Source of the DNA: Seleniivibrio woodruffii
Lineage (GTDB): Bacteria > Chrysiogenota > Deferribacteres > Deferribacterales > Geovibrionaceae
Assembly (NCBI RefSeq): GCF_004339245.1
Contig: NZ_SMGG01000004.1
Span: 669,351 to 733,350, forward strand
Reading direction: 5' to 3'
Length of the DNA: 64,000 nt
The position numbers and the translations under genes were made by a program. The notes under the pieces are model-generated. The model made no database searches. It saw only the letters and a list, made by a program, of their open reading frames with translations, and was not told the origin of the DNA. Position 1 is the first letter of the stretch, and each line of letters opens with the position of its first letter. Of the stretch, positions 19,740 through 27,136 are shown one piece after another.

Positions 19740-20177
19740 CTAGAAGTACATACTGCCGGTGCGTATGTCGTCAATTTTTATAACAACCTGCTTGCCGTCA
19801 CTGACCCTGTTCAGGGGCGAAGGGTTGCAGCCGCCTTTAACCTCGTTTATCCTGTCGGTGGCAAACTTCTGTCCGCAGTTGTTGCAGACCATAACATTGC
19901 CTTCCTGATTGTATCCTTTCTTTTCGGGATAGCAGACGTCACAGGCATCAAAAGCCGCCCTGACCTCACCGTCCGATCCTCTGACAAGGAAAAACTTGAT
20001 GTCCTTGCCGTCAACGTTCACATAATAATAGTGCGCATTGGTATCGCTGACCTCTGATTCAGGGATGGTCACAACACCGTTTTGGGCTTTCAGCTCGGCA
20101 TATCGGCCCTGTTTGCCGCAGCCTGCAATAATAAAAGCGAGCATGAGCACTGAAAGTGCCAGAATGAGTTTACGCAT
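19740..20177 (-). CDS. DUF2318 (Fe-S-like) lipoprotein
   Basis: A 145-residue lipoprotein. The start at 20177 is chosen because it gives a signal sequence MRKLILALSVLMLAFIIAGC with the lipobox ending at C20 and has GGAGGAATTC just upstream; the frame extends further but without those features. The mature part has CDVCYPEKKGY, VCNNCGQKF and a later cysteine in VKGGCNPS. This is the DUF2318 cysteine pattern proposed to bind a metal or Fe-S cluster. The same domain occurs in Campylobacter Cj1660 next to iron-uptake ABC genes, as I recall. It leads the operon with the ABC pair and the two-component system. Confidence 0.8.
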   Translation of the reverse strand: MRKLILALSVLMLAFIIAGCGKQGRYAELKAQNGVVTIPESEVSDTNAHYYYVNVDGKDIKFFLVRGSDGEVRAAFDACDVCYPEKKGYNQEGNVMVCNNCGQKFATDRINEVKGGCNPSPLNRVSDGKQVVIKIDDIRTGSMYF

Positions 20178-20545
20178 GAATTCCTCCGAAATTTTTCTTC
20201 TCAGTTTTAAGCAATGCGCATGCCCAAAACACAACTTCTTTCATGTCAGAAACTTATAAATCACAACATGAAATACCGCAGAATATTCTACAATTTTCTT
20301 TCATAAATGCGAAGACTATTCTTCATATTTTATTTTAAATAACACTGTTTAAGCCTGTTTCTGATAAATCAAACATCAGAAGCATATAGATTTTCCACAC
20401 ATAGAAACAACTCTATATTTTCATATCAAAGTATGCATTTATACATGATTTACATATATTCGGCTTTACAAATATAAAAAAAGGAAATAGAATCTAGTCA
20501 GACAGAATTATCTGCATAAAGAATTTTGCGGAAAGGTTTATTTGT
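20178..20545. other. AT-rich divergent control region
   Basis: These 368 bp separate the minus-strand DUF2318 operon from the plus-strand torD-like gene. No coding frame or RNA gene is recognisable. The region is strongly AT-rich and contains a perfect 7-bp inverted repeat at 20359-20381. Confidence 0.6.
20359..20381. promoter_or_regulatory. Inverted repeat, candidate operator
   Basis: TTCTGAT and ATCAGAA are perfect inverted 7-mers separated by 9 bp, near the middle of the divergent region. The spacing suits a dimeric regulator. No specific regulator can be named. Confidence 0.35.
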
Positions 20546-21238
20546 ATGTTTGAATATAAGAGCTTCAAAGAAAACATCGCCTCCGGCAGTTTTGACAATG
20601 CAAAAGCACTGCTTAAAGAGGCCGAGATAGACACCGAATCCTTCAATGCGCTTGCAAACGCATCAATGTTCCTCTCTCTGCTTTTCAGATATCCCGACGA
20701 CGAGGTTTACGACACTCTTGAGGGAAACTGGAGCATATTCACCGATTTTTTCACCGACTACACGGAAACAGCCCCCTCACTCTACGACCAGACAGAGATG
20801 CAGAGCGATTTCATAAAACTTTTCAAGCAGGACTTCAAAGGGAGCAAGGTCGTTCCCTATATCTCATATTACACCGAAGAAAAAAAGACCCTCTACGGCG
20901 AAAGCACTTTCAAAATAAGGGAATGGATGGCCGCCGAAGGTTTCGCCCTTCAGGAGGACGTTCCGGAGCTTGAAGACAACGTATACATTGTTCTTGAGTT
21001 TCTGTCCGCCATATTTGCCAGACTGGCCAACCCCGAAAACATTGAACAGTGGTACGCAACCCTCCAAAATCTTTACAGACTCATAGACACATATGGAAAG
21101 GTCATTACCGATGAGTTTGCCGAACAGGTGGCGAAAAGAGCCGAAATGCCCTTTTATGCCCATTGCGGCGTTCTGCTTAAAAATTTCGTCAGCGACATAG
21201 ACGGAATAATGGAAGAGGTTCTGGCATCCGCCGGATAG
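20546..21238 (+). CDS. TorD/DmsD-family molybdoenzyme chaperone
   Basis: A 230-residue all-helical protein. ANASMFLSLLFRYPDDEVYD matches the family's N-terminal helix with a YPxxE/D-like turn. VPELEDNVYIVLEFLSAIF matches the conserved helix before the hinge, where other members have PDELPxxLEFM. These chaperones bind Tat signal peptides of molybdopterin oxidoreductases and help cofactor insertion. No molybdoenzyme gene is in the window, so its client lies elsewhere. The DUF3373 gene follows after a weak hairpin. Confidence 0.75.
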   Translation: MFEYKSFKENIASGSFDNAKALLKEAEIDTESFNALANASMFLSLLFRYPDDEVYDTLEGNWSIFTDFFTDYTETAPSLYDQTEMQSDFIKLFKQDFKGSKVVPYISYYTEEKKTLYGESTFKIREWMAAEGFALQEDVPELEDNVYIVLEFLSAIFARLANPENIEQWYATLQNLYRLIDTYGKVITDEFAEQVAKRAEMPFYAHCGVLLKNFVSDIDGIMEEVLASAG

Positions 21239-21257
21239 TCTTTCTGACAAGGAAACA

Positions 21258-21286
21258 AAAGGGTAAATCTATTAATGCCCTTTTTT
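21258..21286 (+). terminator. Weak hairpin terminator after torD-like gene
   Basis: AAAGGG (21258-21263) pairs with CCCTTT (21278-21283) across a 14-nt loop, then T residues. The stem is short, so read-through into the porin-like gene is possible. Confidence 0.45.
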
Positions 21287-21341
21287 CTGACGGGCTGCCT
21301 TGCACAGACCGCCGGAGATATACTTTTGAGGAGTATACAGT

Positions 21342-23267
21342 ATGAGGAAAGCACTGTTATTTATTCTTCTTACTTTGTTTGCCGCATCTGCCTATGCGGC
21401 CGACGTTACCCTTGAAGAGCTGAAAAGCCAGATATCAGCACTTCAGGAGCAGGTCAACACCATGTCCAAAAGTGTTGACAAAAACGAAGTTCACCGTATC
21501 AAAGATAAAGTTGATATGGGTATCGAGCTCAGAACAAAAATGGACAGCATCAGCTATGACGATGTTAGAGCTCTTCCCGGTTTCGCAAACGACATGATGG
21601 GTCTCTGGATGAGAGGCTACATGATCAACGATTCCGGCGCAGCAACAGCATGGGACCAGTACAACATGCAGGGCGGAAACACTCCCGACGGATTTAACGA
21701 CGCATGGGTTGCAACATACGGCAACGAGTTCATGGCTTTCATGCAGAACCTCGTAACCCAGCCCGACATTCAGGCTATGATGCAGACACCAGAAATGCAG
21801 ACATGGTTCGGAACCAACATGGCGGCCATCGGAGCAGCCGGAACGGCAGCCGGATTCGACATGACCTCTATGCAGGGTCAGTACATGGCGGGACTTATGT
21901 ATTTCATGTATGAGATGATGTCCGGAACAACCGTTACCGCACAGCAGGCTCAGATGATGAAAACGATGTTCAAACACATCGAACCCCGCAAATACAGCAC
22001 AAACAACGACTCCATCTTCACAAACAAACTGCGCATCCGCATGAACAGCACTGTTAACGAGAATCTCTCTTTCACAGGCCGTCTGGTTATGTATAAGACA
22101 TGGTCTGATGCTACAGACGTTCGCTGGATGGACGGCACTTATAAGTCTATGTATATGGACGGCAACGCAGGAGCAGTTCCCACTGACGACAAACTCCACG
22201 TTGAAAGAGCATATTTCGTATACAAAAACGATATGGGTCCCATCCCCTATCACTTCTCCTTCGGTAGAAGACCCTCCAACTACGGCCCCGGCGAAGAGCT
22301 GCGCAACAACGCCACACTCGGCGGTTCACCTCTGTCGCATATCATCCAGTGGCAGTTCGACGGTGCTTCACTCCAGTTCGACTTTGAGAACGTAGCCGAG
22401 TTTCTGCCCGGCTCATTCATCAAGTTCTGCTATGGAAAAGGCTATGAATCCGGCTGGGGTTCAAGCAACGCAATGTCAGCAAACAACGGTCTCATCGCAA
22501 CTATGCCTGTTGACGATGTCGAGTTCTTCGGAACGATCGTTAAGTTCTATGACGACGACACTTACAAGTTCTGGTACAACTATGCTAAAGGCTTCGGCGT
22601 TACTGACGGCTTCACAGGCTCAGTGGTTATGCCCTTCGCAATCGTAGGCCACGACTATAACCTCGACAAAGAATACGACGCTTTCGAATTCGCACCCAAC
22701 TACTTCGGCTCTTCATCCAGAATGGAAGCCACAACAGAGATGGGCGACATGGAATGGCATTCATTCCTTGCACAGGGTAAAACTCTCGGATTCGAGTGGT
22801 TCGCATCTTACTCAACAAGCAAAACAGACCCCAAGAACATATCTCAGAACGCTATGTATCAGTTCATGGATATGGACAAGATGCTCGGCTCTATGTCAGC
22901 TAAAAACGGTCACAGCTACTGGCTGGGAATCTCCACTCCCGAGCTTCCCTTCACCGGCGGTAAACTCGGTTTCGAGTACAACCACGGTTCTAAATACTGG
23001 GTTGCTATGACAGGTGCTGAAGACGATATCGTAGGCTCCAAACTTGCCGTTCGCGGTGATGTTTTCGAAGTTTACTACCACCAGCCCATCGTTGGCGACA
23101 GACTGTTTGCAACAATCGGCTACCAGCTCTTCGACTATGAGTACTCAGGCTCAGGAAGCTACCTCGGCGCACCTGTAAAGGTCAGCGAGGTTAACGGTCT
23201 CAACGCAATGATGCCCGTTACCGACAAAGTCGAAAAGATATACGCCTCCTTCACTTACAGATACTGA
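21342..23267 (+). CDS. DUF3373-type outer-membrane beta-barrel protein
   Basis: A 641-residue exported protein with signal peptide MRKALLFILLTLFAASAYA, a short coiled-coil stretch (LEELKSQISALQEQVNTM) and a long region of alternating aromatic and polar residues. It ends in YASFTYRY, the terminal-aromatic signature of outer-membrane barrels. The coiled coil plus barrel, with a Met-rich insertion at about 120-200 (MMQTPEMQTW, MMSGTTV, MMKTMFK), recalls the DUF3373 proteins of Epsilonproteobacteria and Deferribacterota. A porin role is inferred. Codon bias like that of hppA suggests an abundant protein. A strong terminator follows. Confidence 0.75.
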   Translation: MRKALLFILLTLFAASAYAADVTLEELKSQISALQEQVNTMSKSVDKNEVHRIKDKVDMGIELRTKMDSISYDDVRALPGFANDMMGLWMRGYMINDSGAATAWDQYNMQGGNTPDGFNDAWVATYGNEFMAFMQNLVTQPDIQAMMQTPEMQTWFGTNMAAIGAAGTAAGFDMTSMQGQYMAGLMYFMYEMMSGTTVTAQQAQMMKTMFKHIEPRKYSTNNDSIFTNKLRIRMNSTVNENLSFTGRLVMYKTWSDATDVRWMDGTYKSMYMDGNAGAVPTDDKLHVERAYFVYKNDMGPIPYHFSFGRRPSNYGPGEELRNNATLGGSPLSHIIQWQFDGASLQFDFENVAEFLPGSFIKFCYGKGYESGWGSSNAMSANNGLIATMPVDDVEFFGTIVKFYDDDTYKFWYNYAKGFGVTDGFTGSVVMPFAIVGHDYNLDKEYDAFEFAPNYFGSSSRMEATTEMGDMEWHSFLAQGKTLGFEWFASYSTSKTDPKNISQNAMYQFMDMDKMLGSMSAKNGHSYWLGISTPELPFTGGKLGFEYNHGSKYWVAMTGAEDDIVGSKLAVRGDVFEVYYHQPIVGDRLFATIGYQLFDYEYSGSGSYLGAPVKVSEVNGLNAMMPVTDKVEKIYASFTYRY

Positions 23268-23288
23268 TACCTGTAGGTTGCTATAACA

Positions 23289-23317
23289 AGGCGGATGGAA
23301 ACATCCGCCTTTTTTTT
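23289..23317 (+). terminator. Rho-independent terminator after DUF3373 gene
   Basis: AGGCGGATG (23289-23297) pairs with CATCCGCCT (23302-23310) around GAAA and is followed by T7. It is a strong terminator. Confidence 0.92.
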
Positions 23318-23583
23318 AAATCTGATACATCACATATAATAAAAGGTTTTTTGAGTTATAATTGTATAATGTATACAATATGCGTTGAAAAACATATTCA
23401 GATGTGTATAATAAAATATCGATTGATAGATATATACGATTCTTTGCATTTTATTAATTATGAGTAAAAAGGTTCATTAGTAACGTTTGTATTCAGTCAA
23501 ACATGACAGCATGTTGGATTGAGTGAAAAGGTTATGCAAAAACGTTTAACTGTGCAAAACTGCATTAAATCCGGAGGTTGTAT
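23318..23583. other. AT-rich leader and promoter region of the rhodanese gene
   Basis: No gene is seen. The stretch contains the 12-bp motif TGTATACAATAT (23370-23381) shared inverted with the fcc region, a promoter at 23385-23412, a small inverted repeat ACATG-ACAG-CATGT near 23500, and CGGAGG before the ATG at 23584. Confidence 0.6.
23385..23412 (+). promoter_or_regulatory. Sigma-70-type promoter of the rhodanese gene
   Basis: TTGAAA at 23385-23390 and TATAAT at 23407-23412 are separated by 16 bp. The predicted transcript start near 23419 gives an unusually long leader of about 165 nt before the ATG. Confidence 0.6.
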
Positions 23584-24804
23584 ATGCGTTTCATGAGCAG
23601 AATGTTTATGGTTCTCTCGTTCGTTGCGGCTCTGTTTGTTATGGGCTGCGGCGAAGCGGCAAAACCCGCTCCCGCACCTGCGAAGGCTGTTGAAGCGGTC
23701 AGCGTTGCCGAAATGGCAAAGGCTGCAAAAGTCGAGCTTGTTCCCTTTGCTGAGGTCAACAAAATCGTCGGTAACGGCGTTTATGACAAAACCAGAGGCA
23801 CACTCATCGATGCCCGTCCCGCAAAAGTTTATGCGGCGTCTCACATCCCCACTGCTTTCCTTATGTCAGACACTGAAATTGCCACTTACTGGCCGGCATT
23901 CGAAAAACTCGGTCTGGCAAAAACAGACTACATCGTAACATACTGCGGCGGCGTTAAATGCGAGAAATCTCTCATCGTTGCAAAGTACCTGAAAGAGCAG
24001 GGATACACAAACGTTAAAATGTATCTGGACGGCATGCCCGACTGGGAGAAAAAGAACTACGGCGAGATCACTATGGACACAGCCAAAAAGTTCTTTGACA
24101 AAGGCGGCGTGATATTCATCGATGCCCGTCCCGCAAAGATATTCGCCAAAAGCTCAATCCCCGGTTCAATCAATATCCCCGACACAGAGTGGGAAACAGC
24201 AAAGGTTAACCTTCCCGCTGACAAAGAAGCACTTTACATTCCCTATTGCGGCGGATTCAAATGTGAAAAATCTCACTTCGTAGCAGAGCAGATGGTTAAA
24301 CTCGGCTACAAAAAAGTTCAGGTATATGCAGGCGGCGTTCCTGAGTGACAGGCAGCCGGATATCCTCTGGCTCCCGCAGGCAAAGTTGAAGCTCCCGCAG
24401 CCGCACCCGCAGCTCCCGCTGCTGCTCCTGCCGCAACAACAGGTCTGCCTCAGGGCGATGAACCCGGTATCGTTAAGACCGAGTTCTTCCTTTCAACCAT
24501 CGCTGATCCGGCTAAGAAACCCGCAAACGTTACTATAGTTGACGTTCGCAACGCTAACGAACTCGGCGACGGCGTTTTCCCCGGCTCAATCAACATCTCC
24601 TCAAAAGAGACAGCAAAAGGATGCGATGCTTTCGTTCCCCAGCTTCCCAAAACAGGCTATGTTGTATTCCATTGCGCATCCGGCGGCAGAGCTATGGAAG
24701 TGTATGACTTCCTGAAAGACAAATGCAAACTGCCCGACATCTCAAGATTCTACTATCTTGATGCGTATGTAAACTGCTCCGGCGGCAAATGTACTGCTAA
24801 GTAA
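23584..24804 (+). CDS. Three-domain rhodanese lipoprotein with an in-frame TGA at codon 255
   Basis: The frame starts at ATG 23584 after CGGAGG and begins with a lipoprotein signal (lipobox ending VMGC near residue 20). Two rhodanese domains follow with cysteines C121 (TYCGGVKCEKS) and C222 (PYCGGFKCEKS). At 24346-24348 the frame reads TGA; it then continues without interruption to TAA at 24802. The continuation encodes an Ala/Pro-rich linker and a third rhodanese domain with active-site C364 (FHCASGGRA). No usable start codon precedes the third domain. The TGA sits where rhodaneses usually have Trp (GGVPE-x-QAAGYP; domain 1 has GMPDW). It may be a nonsense change, a sequencing error or a recoded (Sec) codon. 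If TGA is a stop, the product is 254 residues (23584-24348). Confidence 0.75.
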
Positions 24805-24828
24805 TTTCCACTTCTCTCTGAATAAGTT

Positions 24829-24856
24829 AAGGCGGGGTATTTGCCCCGCCTTTTTT
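24829..24856 (+). terminator. Rho-independent terminator after the rhodanese frame
   Basis: AAGGCGGGG (24829-24837) pairs with CCCCGCCTT (24844-24852) and is followed by T residues. It sits 25 bp after the TAA, not after the internal TGA, so the transcript unit includes the third rhodanese domain. Confidence 0.9.
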
Positions 24857-24873
24857 ATTGGTACTATCTAAAA

Positions 24874-24904
24874 GTGAGATTCTTCGGCTTTGCCTCAGAA
24901 TGAC
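24874..24904. repeat. Dispersed repeat, inverted copy of the GTCATTCTGAG family
   Basis: On the minus strand this reads GTCATTCTGAGGCAAAGCCG followed by AAGAATCTCAC, matching the element at 14900. It lies between two convergent genes with no coding potential. Confidence 0.6.
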
Positions 24905-24981
24905 TGAAATCAGGTTCATCAGTTGACTCTGCATCGCCAACGCAGAAATGCGAAGCATTATAAACGGGATCAGGAACGGAA

Positions 24982-26283
24982 TCAGGAGAGGATATCGCTC
25001 CAGATTCCCACCGCCCAATCCTCCGCATGCTTCTCAAAGAGTTTCCTGCGTTCCGGAGAGGTGGCACTGGATGCGCTTATAAGTCTTTTGCTCACGGGGT
25101 CGTACTTGTATACCGCCGCAACAAAGATAGCTTCGTCATCGCTCACTGCGCTGTAGCAGGTGTTTATGAGCGAAGGAGCAAGCGGCTCCTGACCGTTCAG
25201 CGTGCGCACGGCGGCACTGGCGCAGTATTTGCCCATAGAGTTTGCGATGTATCCTGATTTTGGAACGCCGCCCACTGTTCCGTTATGTGCGGCATCGCCG
25301 ACCACATAGACATCCTTGAAGTTGTATGTTTCAAGGGTGAATGCGTCAGCCCTTACGAACATATCATCGGGCTTGTTCATGAGGCCGAGATCAAACGCTA
25401 TCTGTCCTGCCTTCATAGGAGGAATAATGTTGGCAACGTCGGCCTTTATTTCGCCCTGCTCTGTGGTGATGATACCTGTGGAAGCGTCAACCTTGAGCAC
25501 TGCCGAATCCGGAACGTATTCCAGAACGCCCTGATACATATCCGCCCAGGCTTTTTTGAAGAGCGGGCCTTTTGATGTAACATCGTCGTTGGCATCAGCA
25601 ACTATTATCTTTGAGCCTTTTTTGTTCTGTTTCAGATAGTTCGCTATCATAGACGCACGCTCATAGGGACCGGGGGGACACCTGTAGGGAGCGGGCGGAA
25701 CAGAAAGAAGAACAACGCCGCCGGGCTTCATTGCCTCAAGCTGATTTTTCAGTGCGATCGTTTCAGCACCCGCTTTGAAAGCGGCGGGAAATCTTTTGAT
25801 TGCCTCAGGGTTGTTAAGCCCTTCTATTTTGTCGTAGTCATAGCTGATACCGGGGGCGACTATCAGCTTGTCATACTCTATTGTACCTGCTGAGGTTGCC
25901 AGTGTCTTTTTTACTGCGTCCAGCCCTTTGGCTTCTGCATAAACTATTTTCACACCGTAGTTTTTGGTCAGTTTATCTCTGGTAAAGGTGATGTCCTGCA
26001 TCCTCTTTTTACCCACTATAACAAAGTTGCTCATGGGGCAGGAGATAAATGTCGGCTCCTTTTCAACCAGAATAACCTCTACGGAAGGGTCTTCCAGCCT
26101 GGCATATTTCGCCGCTGTGCATCCGCCCCAGCCGCCGCCGAGAACGACGATGCGCTTGCCCTTCTTAGGCATTACGATTCCTGTGGTCTTTGCCGCAAAA
26201 ACTTCGCCTGAGTGCCCGAAAACAGCTGTGCCTGCGGCGGCTGCCGCTGTATATTTTACAAAATCACGTCTTGAAATACTCAT
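24982..26283 (-). CDS. fccB: Flavocytochrome c sulfide dehydrogenase, flavoprotein subunit
   Basis: A 433-residue periplasmic FAD enzyme that oxidises sulfide and passes electrons to the adjacent cytochrome. The start at 26283 gives a Tat signal (SRRDFVKYTAAAAAG), and the frame upstream lacks similarity. The FAD site is VVLGGGWGGCTAAKYARL. Cysteines in YRCPPGPYERA and NTCYSAVSDDEAIF fit the redox-active pair known in FccB. KDVYVVGDAAHNG is the second FAD motif. The gene starts 10 bp after the cytochrome gene, forming an fccAB operon. Related NAD(P)/FAD oxidoreductases exist, but the Tat signal and cytochrome partner support sulfide oxidation. Confidence 0.85.
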   Translation of the reverse strand: MSISRRDFVKYTAAAAAGTAVFGHSGEVFAAKTTGIVMPKKGKRIVVLGGGWGGCTAAKYARLEDPSVEVILVEKEPTFISCPMSNFVIVGKKRMQDITFTRDKLTKNYGVKIVYAEAKGLDAVKKTLATSAGTIEYDKLIVAPGISYDYDKIEGLNNPEAIKRFPAAFKAGAETIALKNQLEAMKPGGVVLLSVPPAPYRCPPGPYERASMIANYLKQNKKGSKIIVADANDDVTSKGPLFKKAWADMYQGVLEYVPDSAVLKVDASTGIITTEQGEIKADVANIIPPMKAGQIAFDLGLMNKPDDMFVRADAFTLETYNFKDVYVVGDAAHNGTVGGVPKSGYIANSMGKYCASAAVRTLNGQEPLAPSLINTCYSAVSDDEAIFVAAVYKYDPVSKRLISASSATSPERRKLFEKHAEDWAVGIWSDILS

Positions 26284-26293
26284 GTTCCGCCCC

Positions 26294-26878
26294 CTATTTC
26301 CTGATTCCGGAGAAATACTGCGCAAGAGATTCCAGCTGGCTGTCGGTCATATCCTTAACCACTGCCATCTCTTCGGAAACTATCTGGCCTGCCTTATAGC
26401 GTTTCAGTGCCTCAGCCATATAGCCTGCGTTCTGTCCGCCTATTCTGGGAGTGGATTCAACTCCCTGCCCTTTTTCACCGTGACAGTCGAAACAGCCGTT
26501 GTCTTTTGCCAGCTTAAGGCCTGCGGCGGCTTTTTTGGGGTCGATTCTGTTTGTTGAGTTTGCCCATTTCTTTGCGGCATAATACTCTGATATGGCGGCC
26601 ATATCGGCTTCGGAATAACCCTTTGCGATGATGGACATTTCAACACTGCCCGGTCTTTTTGCCGTGGCATATTCCGTCATGACCTTGGTCATGTACTGCG
26701 CATTCTGGCCGCCGATGCGTGCGATATATTCGCCGGGAGCATAGCCGTTTCCGGCGTGGCATCCTGCGCAGGGTCTGCCGAGTCTCTCCCCTTCGGAGAT
26801 AGAAGAAGCTGCCAGTGCCGCAAAAGGAATAAATACTGCGGCTGCAATTACTGAATAGATCCATTTGTGTCTCTGCAT
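26294..26878 (-). CDS. fccA: Di-heme c-type cytochrome, FccA/cytochrome c4-like subunit
   Basis: A 194-residue exported cytochrome. After a signal sequence of about 24 residues it has two CxxCH heme sites, CAGCH (37-41) and CFDCH (129-133). The two halves are similar (RIGGQNAQYM and RIGGQNAGYM), as in cytochrome c4 and FccA. It should accept electrons from the flavoprotein subunit encoded 10 bp downstream and pass them to the respiratory chain. A GGAGGC ribosome-binding site precedes the ATG. Confidence 0.88.
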   Translation of the reverse strand: MQRHKWIYSVIAAAVFIPFAALAASSISEGERLGRPCAGCHAGNGYAPGEYIARIGGQNAQYMTKVMTEYATAKRPGSVEMSIIAKGYSEADMAAISEYYAAKKWANSTNRIDPKKAAAGLKLAKDNGCFDCHGEKGQGVESTPRIGGQNAGYMAEALKRYKAGQIVSEEMAVVKDMTDSQLESLAQYFSGIRK

Positions 26879-27039
26879 ATTTGCCTCCGATTCAATTAAT
26901 ACTCAAACGGTATTAATACTATTTATATCTATTAAACCATATCATTAAATATTGCAACATTAAGTTTTTGATATATTATAGCACCGATATGGTGAATGCT
27001 GTTAAAAACATAGATATATTCTCATGTTCATTTAAATGT

Positions 27040-27051
27040 ATATTGTATACA
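27040..27051. promoter_or_regulatory. Palindromic motif in the fccAB / cytochrome-like divergent region
   Basis: ATATTGTATACA contains the palindrome TTGTATACAA (27043-27052). The same 12 bases occur inverted at 23370-23381 before the rhodanese gene. It is a candidate operator of a regulator common to these sulfur and respiration genes, though chance in AT-rich DNA is not excluded. Confidence 0.35.
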
Positions 27052-27059
27052 AAAATTAC

Positions 27060-27088
27060 TTGCGCTTATGCAAATATAGTGATATCTT
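27060..27088 (+). promoter_or_regulatory. Promoter of the small cytochrome-like gene
   Basis: TTGCGC at 27060-27065 and TATCTT at 27083-27088 have a 17-bp spacer. The predicted start near 27095 is about 40 nt before the ATG at 27137, which follows AAGGAG. Confidence 0.5.
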
Positions 27089-27136
27089 TATGCATGACAA
27101 ACAACCAACCTTTTGGTTACTATAAGGAGTGTTGAA

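Noticed and set aside
18677..19783. Long open frame (368 codons) on the plus strand opposite the ABC permease gene
   Set aside because: It mirrors the well-supported minus-strand permease and has no recognisable domain or ribosome-binding site.
23584..24804. Genome-wide reading of TGA as tryptophan to explain the rhodanese frame
   Set aside because: TGA ends many intact genes here (cysN, sulfite reductase, cobT, cbiP, cbiB) and TGG is the normal Trp codon in the window.
24349..24804. The third rhodanese domain as an independent gene
   Set aside because: No start codon with a ribosome-binding site exists between the TGA and the domain; the first in-frame ATG lies inside it.
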